From assembly GCA_013813605.1 (NCBI GenBank), contig JACCRL010000034.1:1-6011 (forward strand): a DNA stretch of 6,011 nt, given 5' to 3'. This stretch comes from Gemmatimonadaceae bacterium (GTDB taxonomy: Bacteria; Gemmatimonadota; Gemmatimonadetes; Gemmatimonadales; Gemmatimonadaceae). The position numbers and the translations under genes are program-made. Of this stretch, positions 1-5,984 are shown one piece after another; positions within the stretch are counted from its first letter, which is position 1, and each line of letters starts with the position of its first letter. The notes below the pieces were generated by a model. The model was given only the letters and a program-made list of their open reading frames with translations, was not told the DNA's origin and searched no databases.

Positions 1-1119
1 GGGCTTTCGAAGGCGACCGTGTTCGCGCTCGGCATCATGCCCTACATCTCGGCCAGCATTTTCATGCAGATCGCCGGCGTGGTCATCCCGACCGTCGAGA
101 AGATGCAGAAGGACGAGGAGGGCAGGAAGAAGATCACGCAGTGGACGCGATACCTGACCGTGCTTCTCGCCGCCGTTCAGGGCTGGGGATTCGCCCTCTT
201 TACGTCCGGACTCGAGAACGCGGTCGTCAATCCCGGCATGGGATTCAAGGTGCAGATGGTGCTGGTGCTCACCACCGGCGCGATGTTCGTGATGTGGCTT
301 GGCGAGCAGATCACCGAGCGCGGGCTTGGTAACGGCGCGTCGCTCATCATCTTCTTTTCGATCGTCGAGCGTTTCTGGCCGGGGATCTTCGGCACTTTTG
401 GCTTCGTGCGCACCCAGGCGGTCGGTCCGTTCTCGCTGGTCGTGCTCGCGATCGTGATGATCGCGGTCGTGGCGGGAACCGTCGCCGTGACGATGGCGGC
501 ACGAAGGGTGATGATCCAGATACCTCAGCGCACGATGGCGCGCGGACGCCAGCGCGAGGCGGCGAAGAATTTCATCCCGCTCCGCGTCAACGCGGCGGGT
601 GTCATGCCGATCATCTTTGCGCAGTCGGTGATCGTTGTCCCGGGAGCGCTGGCGCAGTTCAGCAACAACGATTCGGCTCGCGTGATCTCCGATCTCTTCC
701 AGCCGGGAACGTGGCTTTATTTCCTGCTCTCGGCCGTGCTCATCATTTTCTTCACGTACTTCTACACGTCGATCATCTTCAATCCGGTCGACATCTCGGA
801 GAATCTGAAGAAACAGGGTGGCTTCATTCCGGGCGTGAAGCCCGGCGGCAAGACGGCGGAGTACATCGATTACGTGGTGTCACGGATAACGCTGCCGGGC
901 GCGATTTTCCTGACGTTCATCGCGCTCCTGCCGGTCATGATCGCCGACGCGATCAACGTGCCGTTCCAGTTCGGCGGGACGTCGCTGCTCATCGTTGTTG
1001 GTGTCGCGCTCGATACGATGGCTCAGATCCACCAGCACCTGCTGCTCCGCAAGTACGACGGATTCATGAAGAAGGGCCGCGTGAGATTCCGCGGCCGTCA
1101 GGCGGGCGGCGCGTTCTAG
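1..1119 (+). CDS. secY: Protein translocase subunit SecY, 5'-truncated by the window edge
   Basis: SecY is the pore of the SecYEG translocon, which threads unfolded proteins through, or laterally into, the inner membrane. Frame 1 is open from the first base and gives 372 residues. SecY is usually about 430-440 residues, so roughly 65-70 N-terminal residues, including TM1 and the plug, lie upstream. Hallmarks, in visible numbering: GIMPYISASIF (11-21, TM2), WLGEQITERGLGNGAS (99-114, TM4 to TM5), the cytoplasmic RRVMIQIPQR (168-177), NFIPLRVNAAGVMPIIFAQS (190-209, TM7), NPVDISENLKKQGGFIPG (261-278, the loop after TM8) and a basic C-terminal tail RVRFRGR (360-366). Nine of ten expected membrane segments are visible, near 7-25, 51-69, 84-101, 111-127, 144-165, 199-217, 239-259, 300-318 and 326-345. 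A GTG at base 19 is an internal valine codon, not the start. The gene leads the secY-adk-map cluster. No frameshift or odd composition is seen. Confidence 0.98.
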   Translation, partial: GLSKATVFALGIMPYISASIFMQIAGVVIPTVEKMQKDEEGRKKITQWTRYLTVLLAAVQGWGFALFTSGLENAVVNPGMGFKVQMVLVLTTGAMFVMWLGEQITERGLGNGASLIIFFSIVERFWPGIFGTFGFVRTQAVGPFSLVVLAIVMIAVVAGTVAVTMAARRVMIQIPQRTMARGRQREAAKNFIPLRVNAAGVMPIIFAQSVIVVPGALAQFSNNDSARVISDLFQPGTWLYFLLSAVLIIFFTYFYTSIIFNPVDISENLKKQGGFIPGVKPGGKTAEYIDYVVSRITLPGAIFLTFIALLPVMIADAINVPFQFGGTSLLIVVGVALDTMAQIHQHLLLRKYDGFMKKGRVRFRGRQAGGAF

Positions 1120-1125
1120 CGGTTG

Positions 1126-1152
1126 ATCGGAGGGGCGAGCCGCTCCTCCGAT
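1126..1152 (+). other. Strong stem-loop in the secY-adk gap
   Basis: An inverted repeat fills half of the 56-bp gap between secY and adk. The arms 1126-1136 and 1142-1152 pair over 11 bp with one G-T wobble (1134/1144), leaving a 5-nt loop, GAGCC, at 1137-1141. The left arm contains GGAGG (1129-1133) and the right arm CCTCC (1145-1149). The run that follows, TTCTCCTTT (1152-1160), is pyrimidine-rich but is not a real U-tract, so a full intrinsic terminator is doubtful. More likely roles, by inference, are partial attenuation between secY and adk, an RNase processing site, or protection of the secY mRNA 3' end. The inverted repeat is seen directly; its function is not. Confidence 0.5.
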
Positions 1153-1175
1153 TCTCCTTTGCCGGGATTTAGAAG

Positions 1176-1814
1176 ATGATCATTGTGCTGCTCGGGCCGC
1201 CCGGCGCCGGAAAGGGAACGCAGGCGGACAAGCTGGCCGCGCGACTCGGCATCCCCAAGATCGCCACCGGCGATGTGCTTCGTGCTGCATTACGTGACGG
1301 CACTCCGCGCGGGCGAGAGGCGAAAGCCTTCATGGACCGTGGCGACCTCGTCCCTGACTCCGTGATTCTCGCCATTCTTCAGGATGTCATGAGCTCGCCG
1401 GCGACCGAAAAGGGCGCCATTCTCGACGGCGCGGTGCGGACCGTACCGCAGGCCCAGGGCGTTGGCATCATGCTCGCTGAAGTCGGCCGCAGGATCGACA
1501 AGGTGTTGCTCTTCGACATCGGTGACAGGAAACTGATCTCGCGGCTGAGCGGTCGCACCGTGTGCGGCCAGTGCCAGACTCCGTACAAGGACCGCGAGCC
1601 GGGCAGCAAGTGTGAGAAGTGCGGCGGGTCGCTCATGCGCCGGCAGGACGATGAGCCGGACGCGGTCAGGAACCGGCTCGATGTCTATCGCGCCCAGACC
1701 GAGCCGGTGGTCGAATATTACAAGGGCATCGAGATGGAACCGGTCAAGATCGACGCCGACGCCGACGTAGACGAGGTCACGGCGAGAGCGCTGAAGGCCC
1801 TGGAGCCGGAGTGA
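1176..1814 (+). CDS. adk: Adenylate kinase with four-cysteine (zinc-type) LID
   Basis: Adenylate kinase interconverts ATP + AMP and 2 ADP in the cytoplasm. The 212-residue length fits the long bacterial form. The P-loop is GPPGAGKGT (7-15). The AMP-binding part has TGD (31-33) and R36, then R88 and Q92, matching E. coli numbering. The LID (about 120-160) carries C130-x2-C133-x12-C146-x2-C149, the structural zinc-site pattern of Gram-positive-type enzymes, with a loop four residues shorter than the x16 I recall for Bacillus. R127 of GRT, R156 of RQDD and R167 of NRL match conserved phosphate-binding arginines. One oddity: the normally near-invariant DGFPRT reads DGAVRT (84-89). The ATG is the first possible start, because an in-frame TAG lies at 1170-1172; the Shine-Dalgarno is weak (GGGA at 1164-1167). 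The stop overlaps the map start as GTGA. It is probably co-transcribed with secY, subject to the hairpin upstream. Confidence 0.97.
   Translation: MIIVLLGPPGAGKGTQADKLAARLGIPKIATGDVLRAALRDGTPRGREAKAFMDRGDLVPDSVILAILQDVMSSPATEKGAILDGAVRTVPQAQGVGIMLAEVGRRIDKVLLFDIGDRKLISRLSGRTVCGQCQTPYKDREPGSKCEKCGGSLMRRQDDEPDAVRNRLDVYRAQTEPVVEYYKGIEMEPVKIDADADVDEVTARALKALEPE
1802..1805 (+). promoter_or_regulatory. Ribosome binding site for map, inside the end of adk
   Basis: GGAG lies 5 nt upstream of the GTG at 1811, within the last codons of adk. It supports the GTG as the map start and suggests translational coupling, since ribosomes ending on the adk TGA (1812-1814) are already at the map start. Confidence 0.55.
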
Positions 1815-2593
1815 TCCAGCTCAAGTCGCCGCGCGAGATCGAGATCATGGCTCGCGGCGGCGCGATACTGGCCGAGACGGTGCGACTGCTCGAGCAAAGT
1901 GTTCGCGCGGGGATGTCGACGACCGATCTCGACCTGATCGCCGACGAGTTCATACGCGGGCACGAGGGGGCTCTGCCCGCCTTCAAGGGCCTGTACAGGT
2001 TTCCGGCGAGCATCTGCACCTCGATCAACCAGGAGATCGTCCACGGCATTCCGTCGAGGAAGCGCGTACTCGCCGAAGGCGACATTGTCTCGATCGACAT
2101 CGGGGTGAAGCTCGACGGCTACTACACCGACTCGGCGACGACCGTCGCGGTCGGGAAAGTGGATGCGGAGTCGGAACGTCTGCTCGAGGTGACGCGGGCT
2201 TCGCTGGCTGCGGGCATCGCTGCCGCGACTCCGGAAAATCACGTCGGCGACATCGGGGCGGCCGTGCAGGCCGTGGTTGAGGAAGCAGGCTTCAGCGTCG
2301 TGCGCGATCTCGTCGGCCACGGCATCGGCGTTGGCTTCCACGAGGAGCCGCAGGTTCCGAATTACGGCAAGCCGAAACGCGGCGTGAGACTGACTCCGGG
2401 GCTGACGATTGCGATCGAGCCAATGGTGAACATCGGCGGCCCCGAGACCCGTACGATGCCCGACCGCTGGACCGTCGTCACCGTCGACGGTACGCGCTCG
2501 GCGCACTTCGAGCACACGATCGCGATCACCGATCAGGGACCGCGCGTGCTGACCGCGCTGGCGAGCGAGCCGGTCGGAGCTGCGGGGCGCTAG
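1811..2593 (+). CDS. map: Type I methionine aminopeptidase
   Basis: This cytoplasmic metalloprotease removes the initiator methionine from nascent proteins after deformylation, when the second residue is small. The 260 residues form one pita-bread domain with no N-terminal extension (type Ia). All five expected metal ligands are present: D96 (SIDIG), D107 (YYTDSA), H170 (GHGIG), E203 (IEPM) and E234 (FEHT). H78 (IVHGIP) and H177 (GFHEEP) match the substrate-side histidines. Each sits exactly one residue before its E. coli counterpart (97, 108, 171, 204, 235), so the GTG start at 1811 gives the expected N-terminus. That start overlaps the adk stop by GTGA, with GGAG 5 nt upstream. The adk-map pairing is typical of the spc/alpha ribosomal region in many bacteria, and both genes serve protein synthesis. 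The gene ends 7 bp from a convergent gene, within a palindrome. Confidence 0.98.
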   Translation: MIQLKSPREIEIMARGGAILAETVRLLEQSVRAGMSTTDLDLIADEFIRGHEGALPAFKGLYRFPASICTSINQEIVHGIPSRKRVLAEGDIVSIDIGVKLDGYYTDSATTVAVGKVDAESERLLEVTRASLAAGIAAATPENHVGDIGAAVQAVVEEAGFSVVRDLVGHGIGVGFHEEPQVPNYGKPKRGVRLTPGLTIAIEPMVNIGGPETRTMPDRWTVVTVDGTRSAHFEHTIAITDQGPRVLTALASEPVGAAGR

Positions 2594-2602
2594 CGCCCAG
2601 CT
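2578..2602. terminator. Palindrome at the map / ftcD convergent junction, possible two-way terminator
   Basis: GGGCGCTAGCGCCC at 2585-2598 is a perfect 14-bp inverted repeat. Its centre CTAG (2590-2593) contains the map stop codon. AGCT on both sides (2578-2581 and 2599-2602) can extend the stem past a 3-nt bulge (2582-2584). As RNA it would fold as a 5-bp GC stem with a 4-nt CTAG loop, plus the outer pairs. The two genes converge with only 7 bp between their stop codons, so a structure readable from both strands is where termination would be expected. There is no U-tract on either side, so it is not a classic intrinsic terminator; a pause or a 3'-end-protecting hairpin is equally possible. 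Confidence 0.45.
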
Positions 2603-4124
2603 ACTGCGACAGCGCGTCCTCAACGCGCTTTGCCACCCGCGTCGCGATGTCTGCCACTGTTTTCACCAGTTTCATCGACTCAGCGCTCAGCCGGTCTCCG
2701 CGCGACCGGTCCTCGAGTGCCGTCACGTTCACGCGCACGTTGTAGTCGGCGCCCCTGCACGCCGCCTCTGCCAGCAGTGCCGCGACGCCCGCGTCGGTGA
2801 CGGCGTTCGAGTTCCCCTTCTCCGCGACGAGCAGAGCAATCTCGGCAACCTGCACCGCGGCACGACCCGTCTCGAGGGGGACTTCCGCCGCCTTCAGCAG
2901 CGCGCTGGTAACCGCTTCCGATCTACGCGCTGCCGCATCGGCTGGCTCTTTCGGAAGCTTGTACGCCTCCGATACGAGCGAGTATGCCTCGGCATCACGC
3001 TTCACCAGTGCCGCGAGAGCGTTCCCGAGTGCGACGGCTTTGAGCGACGCTTCCTTCATCTCGGCATCGACGGCGACGTACTTCTTCTTACCGATGGTCA
3101 GTCCGGCGACCATCTGAGCGAGAGCGGCGGCAAGCGCGCCGGCGTGCGCGGCGACGCTCCCTCCCCCCGGAACGGGATCAGACGAAGCCACCGACGCAAC
3201 GAAGCCCGACATGCTCTCTCCGCCGGCCGTCACCTCTCTTACCTGCCGCTCGAGTACCTGCGCCGGCTTGAACTGCCTGAGCTGGAGGTGGCTGGCGGCA
3301 GCATCAAAGAGCACGCGCTCGGGCACGAGTCCAACGATCTCGCTCCAGGTGACGTGCGCGCCCTCCGCATCCGCCCGCATCTTCACAAAATCAAACGCGT
3401 TGTGGAGCGGCGTCTTTTCCGTGTCGACGAGATTCATCGATACCTGCGCCTGTCCGTCCACCTCGAGGCCAAGGCCTTTCACGTAGCGGAAACCGCCCGA
3501 GGACCCGCGCACCGCCTTTGCGATGTTCTTCGCAATGGGAAGATTCGAGGCCGGTCCAAGATAGATGTTATAGGCGACGAGAAAGGGCCGAGCGCCGATG
3601 GCGATAGCGCCGAACGTCGGGTGGATGCGGGAAGGACCAAAGTCCGGATCGCGCGCCGGATTCGTGCCGAGCTCGCCGCGCAGCCCCTCGAATTCGCCAC
3701 GGCGGACGTCCGCCAGATTCTCGCGGGCGGGAGTTTTCGCTGCCCGCTCGTACAGGTACACCGGAATCGAAAGCTCACGCCCTACTCTTTCACCGAGGTC
3801 GCGGGCGAGGGCGATGCAGTCCTCCATCGTCGCCCCCTCGAGCGGAATGAAGGGAACTACGTCGGTGGCGCCGATGCGCGGGTGCTCCCCCTTGTGCGAT
3901 GTGAGGTCGATCCTTTCGAGTGCAGTCCGGATACCCGCGAACGCTGCTTCGACCGCCGTTTCGACCGGCGCGACGAAGGTGATGACCGAGCGGTTGTGCG
4001 ACGCATCCGACGAAACGTCGAGGATTGTCACGCTTTCCACGGCGGCAATTGCATCGCGGATGGCGGTGACGATTTCGGGCCGCCGCCCTTCCGAGAAGTT
4101 GGGAACGCACTCGACCAGTTTCAT
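2601..4124 (-). CDS. ftcD: Bifunctional glutamate formiminotransferase / formiminotetrahydrofolate cyclodeaminase
   Basis: The enzyme moves the formimino group of N-formimino-L-glutamate (from histidine degradation) to tetrahydrofolate, then cyclises and deaminates the product to 5,10-methenyl-THF and ammonia, feeding the one-carbon pool. At 507 residues it is a fused form like the roughly 540-residue animal enzyme. The N-terminal transferase domain (about 2-180) starts MKLVECVPNFSEG and has HKGEHPRIGATDVVPFIP (77-94), in which H81 matches the catalytic histidine (H82 in pig). The second transferase domain spans about 181-295 (FLVAYNIYLG, 181-190). A short linker leads to the cyclodeaminase domain (about 304-507), with DPVPGGGSVAAHAGALAAAL (316-335) and GNSNAVTDAG (437-446). 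The ATG overlaps the stop of the upstream phosphatase gene by ATGA; the ribosome site is weak (GAGA at 4129-4132), so coupling is likely. No hutH, hutU or hutI is in the window. Family assignment is secure; the route that supplies its substrate is inferred. Confidence 0.96.
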   Translation of the reverse strand: MKLVECVPNFSEGRRPEIVTAIRDAIAAVESVTILDVSSDASHNRSVITFVAPVETAVEAAFAGIRTALERIDLTSHKGEHPRIGATDVVPFIPLEGATMEDCIALARDLGERVGRELSIPVYLYERAAKTPARENLADVRRGEFEGLRGELGTNPARDPDFGPSRIHPTFGAIAIGARPFLVAYNIYLGPASNLPIAKNIAKAVRGSSGGFRYVKGLGLEVDGQAQVSMNLVDTEKTPLHNAFDFVKMRADAEGAHVTWSEIVGLVPERVLFDAAASHLQLRQFKPAQVLERQVREVTAGGESMSGFVASVASSDPVPGGGSVAAHAGALAAALAQMVAGLTIGKKKYVAVDAEMKEASLKAVALGNALAALVKRDAEAYSLVSEAYKLPKEPADAAARRSEAVTSALLKAAEVPLETGRAAVQVAEIALLVAEKGNSNAVTDAGVAALLAEAACRGADYNVRVNVTALEDRSRGDRLSAESMKLVKTVADIATRVAKRVEDALSQ

Positions 4125-4957
4125 CGCGTCTCAGTGGTGGTAGTGGCACCGGCTTCCGCCAGCGTCGTTGCCAGCCAGGCGTGCATGGCGGGATTTCCCG
4201 CTACGAACGCGCCGGCCCGAGGCAGGGCGGCGTTTCCGGCAAGGTCCGTGACGACTCCACCGGCTTCACGAACGAGCAGGATGCCCGCGGCGACATCCCA
4301 TGGCGCGAGCGCCAGCTCCCAGAATGCATCGAACCTCCCGCAGGCGACGTTCGCCAGGTCGAGTGCGGCGGACCCGGCGCGCCTCACCCCTGCCGTTTCG
4401 CGCACCACCCGACTGAACTGGCCGAGGTATTCCGGAAGCATCTCGATTTGCTTGAAGGGAAATCCGGTTCCGATGAGAGCGCGGCGATTGTCAGCGAGCG
4501 TGGAAACATGAATTGGTGAATCGTCGAGACGGGCACCTTCGCCCTTGATGGCCGTGAATGTATCGCCGCGCGCGACGTTCAGCACCACGCCCGCCCTGAG
4601 CTCGCCATCGACGGCGACACCGATCGAGACGGCGAATTCAGCGTAGCCATGGAGGAAGTTGGTGGTACCGTCGAGCGGATCCACGATGAAGACCGTCCCC
4701 GAGTCGATCGGCGCCTGCGGCGACAGCTCTTCGCCGACGATGGTCGCACCGCGGCAGCGATCCGCCACAATGGACGCGATTCGCTCTTCAGCGGCCTTGT
4801 CGACGCGCGTCACGAAATCCGAGCGGCCCTTCTGCTCCCACTCGAGATCGGCGCGGCCGGGCGCCGCGCGACGGATGACGGCGGCGGCGCCACGCGCTGC
4901 CTCAAGCGCGATTGCGAGCAGATTTTCGTTGTGATCACGCAAAGACTTTGCTTGCAA
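4121..4957 (-). CDS. suhB: Inositol monophosphatase family protein (SuhB-like)
   Basis: A Mg2+-dependent, lithium-sensitive-type phosphatase fold of 278 residues, close to the 265-280 usual for the family. Motifs in order: GEE (75-77), the metal-binding DPLDGTTN (93-100, with D93 and D96), TGFPF (164-168), RRAGSAALDLANVACGR (192-208) and the final metal ligand D221 in PWDVAAG (219-225). The middle block closely resembles E. coli SuhB. The substrate could be inositol-1-phosphate, histidinol phosphate or another sugar phosphate; sequence alone does not decide. Next to a formiminotransferase gene, a metabolic link is possible but unproven. The start is TTG at 4957-4955, since an in-frame TAG directly precedes it and a purine-rich GAGAGAGAG lies just upstream. 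No ATG or GTG occurs in frame before the conserved N-terminal helix (about 12-31). Its end overlaps ftcD by ATGA. The C-terminus has a small run of threonines (272-275). A role like SuhB in rRNA transcription cannot be claimed. Confidence 0.93.
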   Translation of the reverse strand: MQAKSLRDHNENLLAIALEAARGAAAVIRRAAPGRADLEWEQKGRSDFVTRVDKAAEERIASIVADRCRGATIVGEELSPQAPIDSGTVFIVDPLDGTTNFLHGYAEFAVSIGVAVDGELRAGVVLNVARGDTFTAIKGEGARLDDSPIHVSTLADNRRALIGTGFPFKQIEMLPEYLGQFSRVVRETAGVRRAGSAALDLANVACGRFDAFWELALAPWDVAAGILLVREAGGVVTDLAGNAALPRAGAFVAGNPAMHAWLATTLAEAGATTTTETR

Positions 4958-4979
4958 CTACTCTCTCTCGCTCTTTAAT
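4952..4979 (+). promoter_or_regulatory. Possible sigma70-type promoter for trpS
   Basis: TTTAAT at 4974-4979 matches five of six bases of the -10 consensus, and TTGCAA at 4952-4957 matches four of six of the -35 consensus, with a 16-bp spacer. The AT-rich patch stands out in GC-rich DNA. Transcription would start around 4985-4988, at or next to the trpS ATG, giving a leaderless or nearly leaderless mRNA. This fits the lack of a Shine-Dalgarno before trpS. TTGCAA is itself a palindrome and contains the TTG start codon of the divergent gene on the other strand. This is inference from consensus only. Confidence 0.35.
4961..4969 (-). promoter_or_regulatory. Purine-rich ribosome binding site for the TTG-started phosphatase gene
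   Basis: On the minus strand, GAGAGAGAG ends 3 nt before the TTG start at 4957, separated only by an in-frame TAG. It lacks a GGAGG core but is the only Shine-Dalgarno-like element here, and it supports the TTG over the next TTG five codons in, which has no purine-rich leader. Confidence 0.4.
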
Positions 4980-4987
4980 TTGGCGAA

Positions 4988-5980
4988 ATGTCCCGAATCT
5001 TCAGCGGCATCCAGCCTTCGGGCACGCTCCACATCGGAAACTACCTCGGAGCGGTAAAGAACTGGGCTGCCCTGCAGCACACGCACGAGTCGTTCTTCTG
5101 CGTCGTCGATTACCACGCCATCATCGCTGCTTACGAGCCGGCAGATCTCCGCGCGCGTACGGCTGACATGATTGTCTCGCTGCTTGCGGCCGGAGTCGAC
5201 CCCTCGCGCTGCACGCTTTTCGTGCAGTCGATGGTGCCGGAACATACCGAGCTCGCCTGGATATTCAACACGATCACCCCGCTTGGCGAGCTCGAGCGTC
5301 AGACACAGTTCAAGGACAAGGCGAGCCGCGAGGAGAGCGTTCCCGCCGGATTGCTCAACTATCCCGTGCTCCAGGCCGCCGACATTCTGCTCTATCGCGC
5401 CGACCGCGTGCCGGTTGGCGAAGACCAGGTGCAACACCTCGAGCTTTCCCGTGAGATCTCCAGGAAGTGGAACGCGCGCTTCGATGCGGGCGTCGGTGCG
5501 GGGGATGCGTTCTTTCCCGAGCCGGAGCCGCTTCTGACGCCGTCGCGGCGGATCATGGGTCTCGACGGCAAGGCGAAGATGTCCAAGTCGCTCGGCAACA
5601 CTGTCGGACTGCTCGAGCCGGCGGACGAGATCTGGGCGAAGCTCCGCCCGGCTGTCACCGATCCCAAGCGGCAGCGCCGCACGGACCCCGGAACACCCGA
5701 GGTGTGCAACATCTACCATCTGCACAAGGCGTTCAGCCCTCCCGAGACCGTGCAGCACGTCGCCGTGCAGTGCAGCACGGCGGGGTGGGGCTGCATCGAC
5801 TGCAAGAAGGTTCTCCACGAGTCGATGGAGCGCGAGCTCGTCCCGATCCGTAGCCGCGCGCGCGAGGTGGCCGCCAACGGCGCTCTCGTCAAGGAGATGA
5901 TCGACGCAGGAGCGGACCACGCGCGCAGAGTGGCGCAGGCAACAATGCGCGAAGTGAAAGACCGGATGGGCCTTACCTAG
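4988..5980 (+). CDS. trpS: Tryptophanyl-tRNA synthetase with probable iron-sulfur cysteine motif
   Basis: This class I synthetase charges tRNA-Trp with tryptophan using ATP. It is 330 residues, normal for bacterial TrpRS. The HIGH-type motif is HIGN (15-18) and the second signature is KMSKS (197-201). F5, H43, D132 and Q147 fall where tryptophan-pocket residues lie in the Bacillus enzyme, which fixes the ATG at 4988 as start. The C-terminal part (about 205-330) is the helical anticodon-binding region. It carries C240-x21-C262-x6-C269-x2-C272, very close to the C-x22-C-x6-C-x2-C pattern binding a [4Fe-4S] cluster in Thermotoga maritima TrpRS, so an iron-sulfur cluster is likely; a zinc site is the alternative. 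No Shine-Dalgarno precedes the ATG, and the divergent phosphatase gene starts only 30 bp away, so translation may begin on a leaderless transcript. There is no sign of truncation or a second TrpRS type. Confidence 0.98.
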   Translation: MSRIFSGIQPSGTLHIGNYLGAVKNWAALQHTHESFFCVVDYHAIIAAYEPADLRARTADMIVSLLAAGVDPSRCTLFVQSMVPEHTELAWIFNTITPLGELERQTQFKDKASREESVPAGLLNYPVLQAADILLYRADRVPVGEDQVQHLELSREISRKWNARFDAGVGAGDAFFPEPEPLLTPSRRIMGLDGKAKMSKSLGNTVGLLEPADEIWAKLRPAVTDPKRQRRTDPGTPEVCNIYHLHKAFSPPETVQHVAVQCSTAGWGCIDCKKVLHESMERELVPIRSRAREVAANGALVKEMIDAGADHARRVAQATMREVKDRMGLT

Positions 5981-5984
5981 CCCG

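Noticed and set aside
19..21. GTG at base 19 as the start of secY
   Set aside because: The frame is open from base 1 and the residues before it (GLSKAT) match conserved SecY, so the gene continues upstream and this codon is an internal valine.
711..1172. A 153-codon + frame overlapping the end of secY
   Set aside because: It is out of frame with secY, which is intact here. The translation (His/Arg-rich, no membrane segments) looks like a shadow and not a frameshifted SecY.
1752..1766. Small GACGCC tandem repeat
   Set aside because: It is only two and a half copies inside adk and simply encodes the Asp/Ala run DADAD near the C-terminus; no sign of a functional repeat.
1718..2623. A 301-codon open frame on the - strand
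   Set aside because: It is antisense to map and the end of adk, shows no domain, and runs through the convergent junction; it is a GC-driven shadow.
3144..4511. A 455-codon open frame on the + strand
   Set aside because: It lies antisense to ftcD and the phosphatase gene, both of which have full family motifs. The translation is Arg/His/Asp-rich with no recognisable domain, as expected for a shadow frame in GC-rich DNA.
4961..4976. CT-rich stretch as a phase-variable simple repeat
   Set aside because: Only about four CT units in a row, too short to be a likely slippage tract. It is better read as the minus-strand ribosome site.
4958..5920. A 320-codon open frame on the - strand
   Set aside because: It is antisense to trpS, its translation is low-complexity Arg/Leu/Ala with no motif, and trpS is unmistakable on the other strand.
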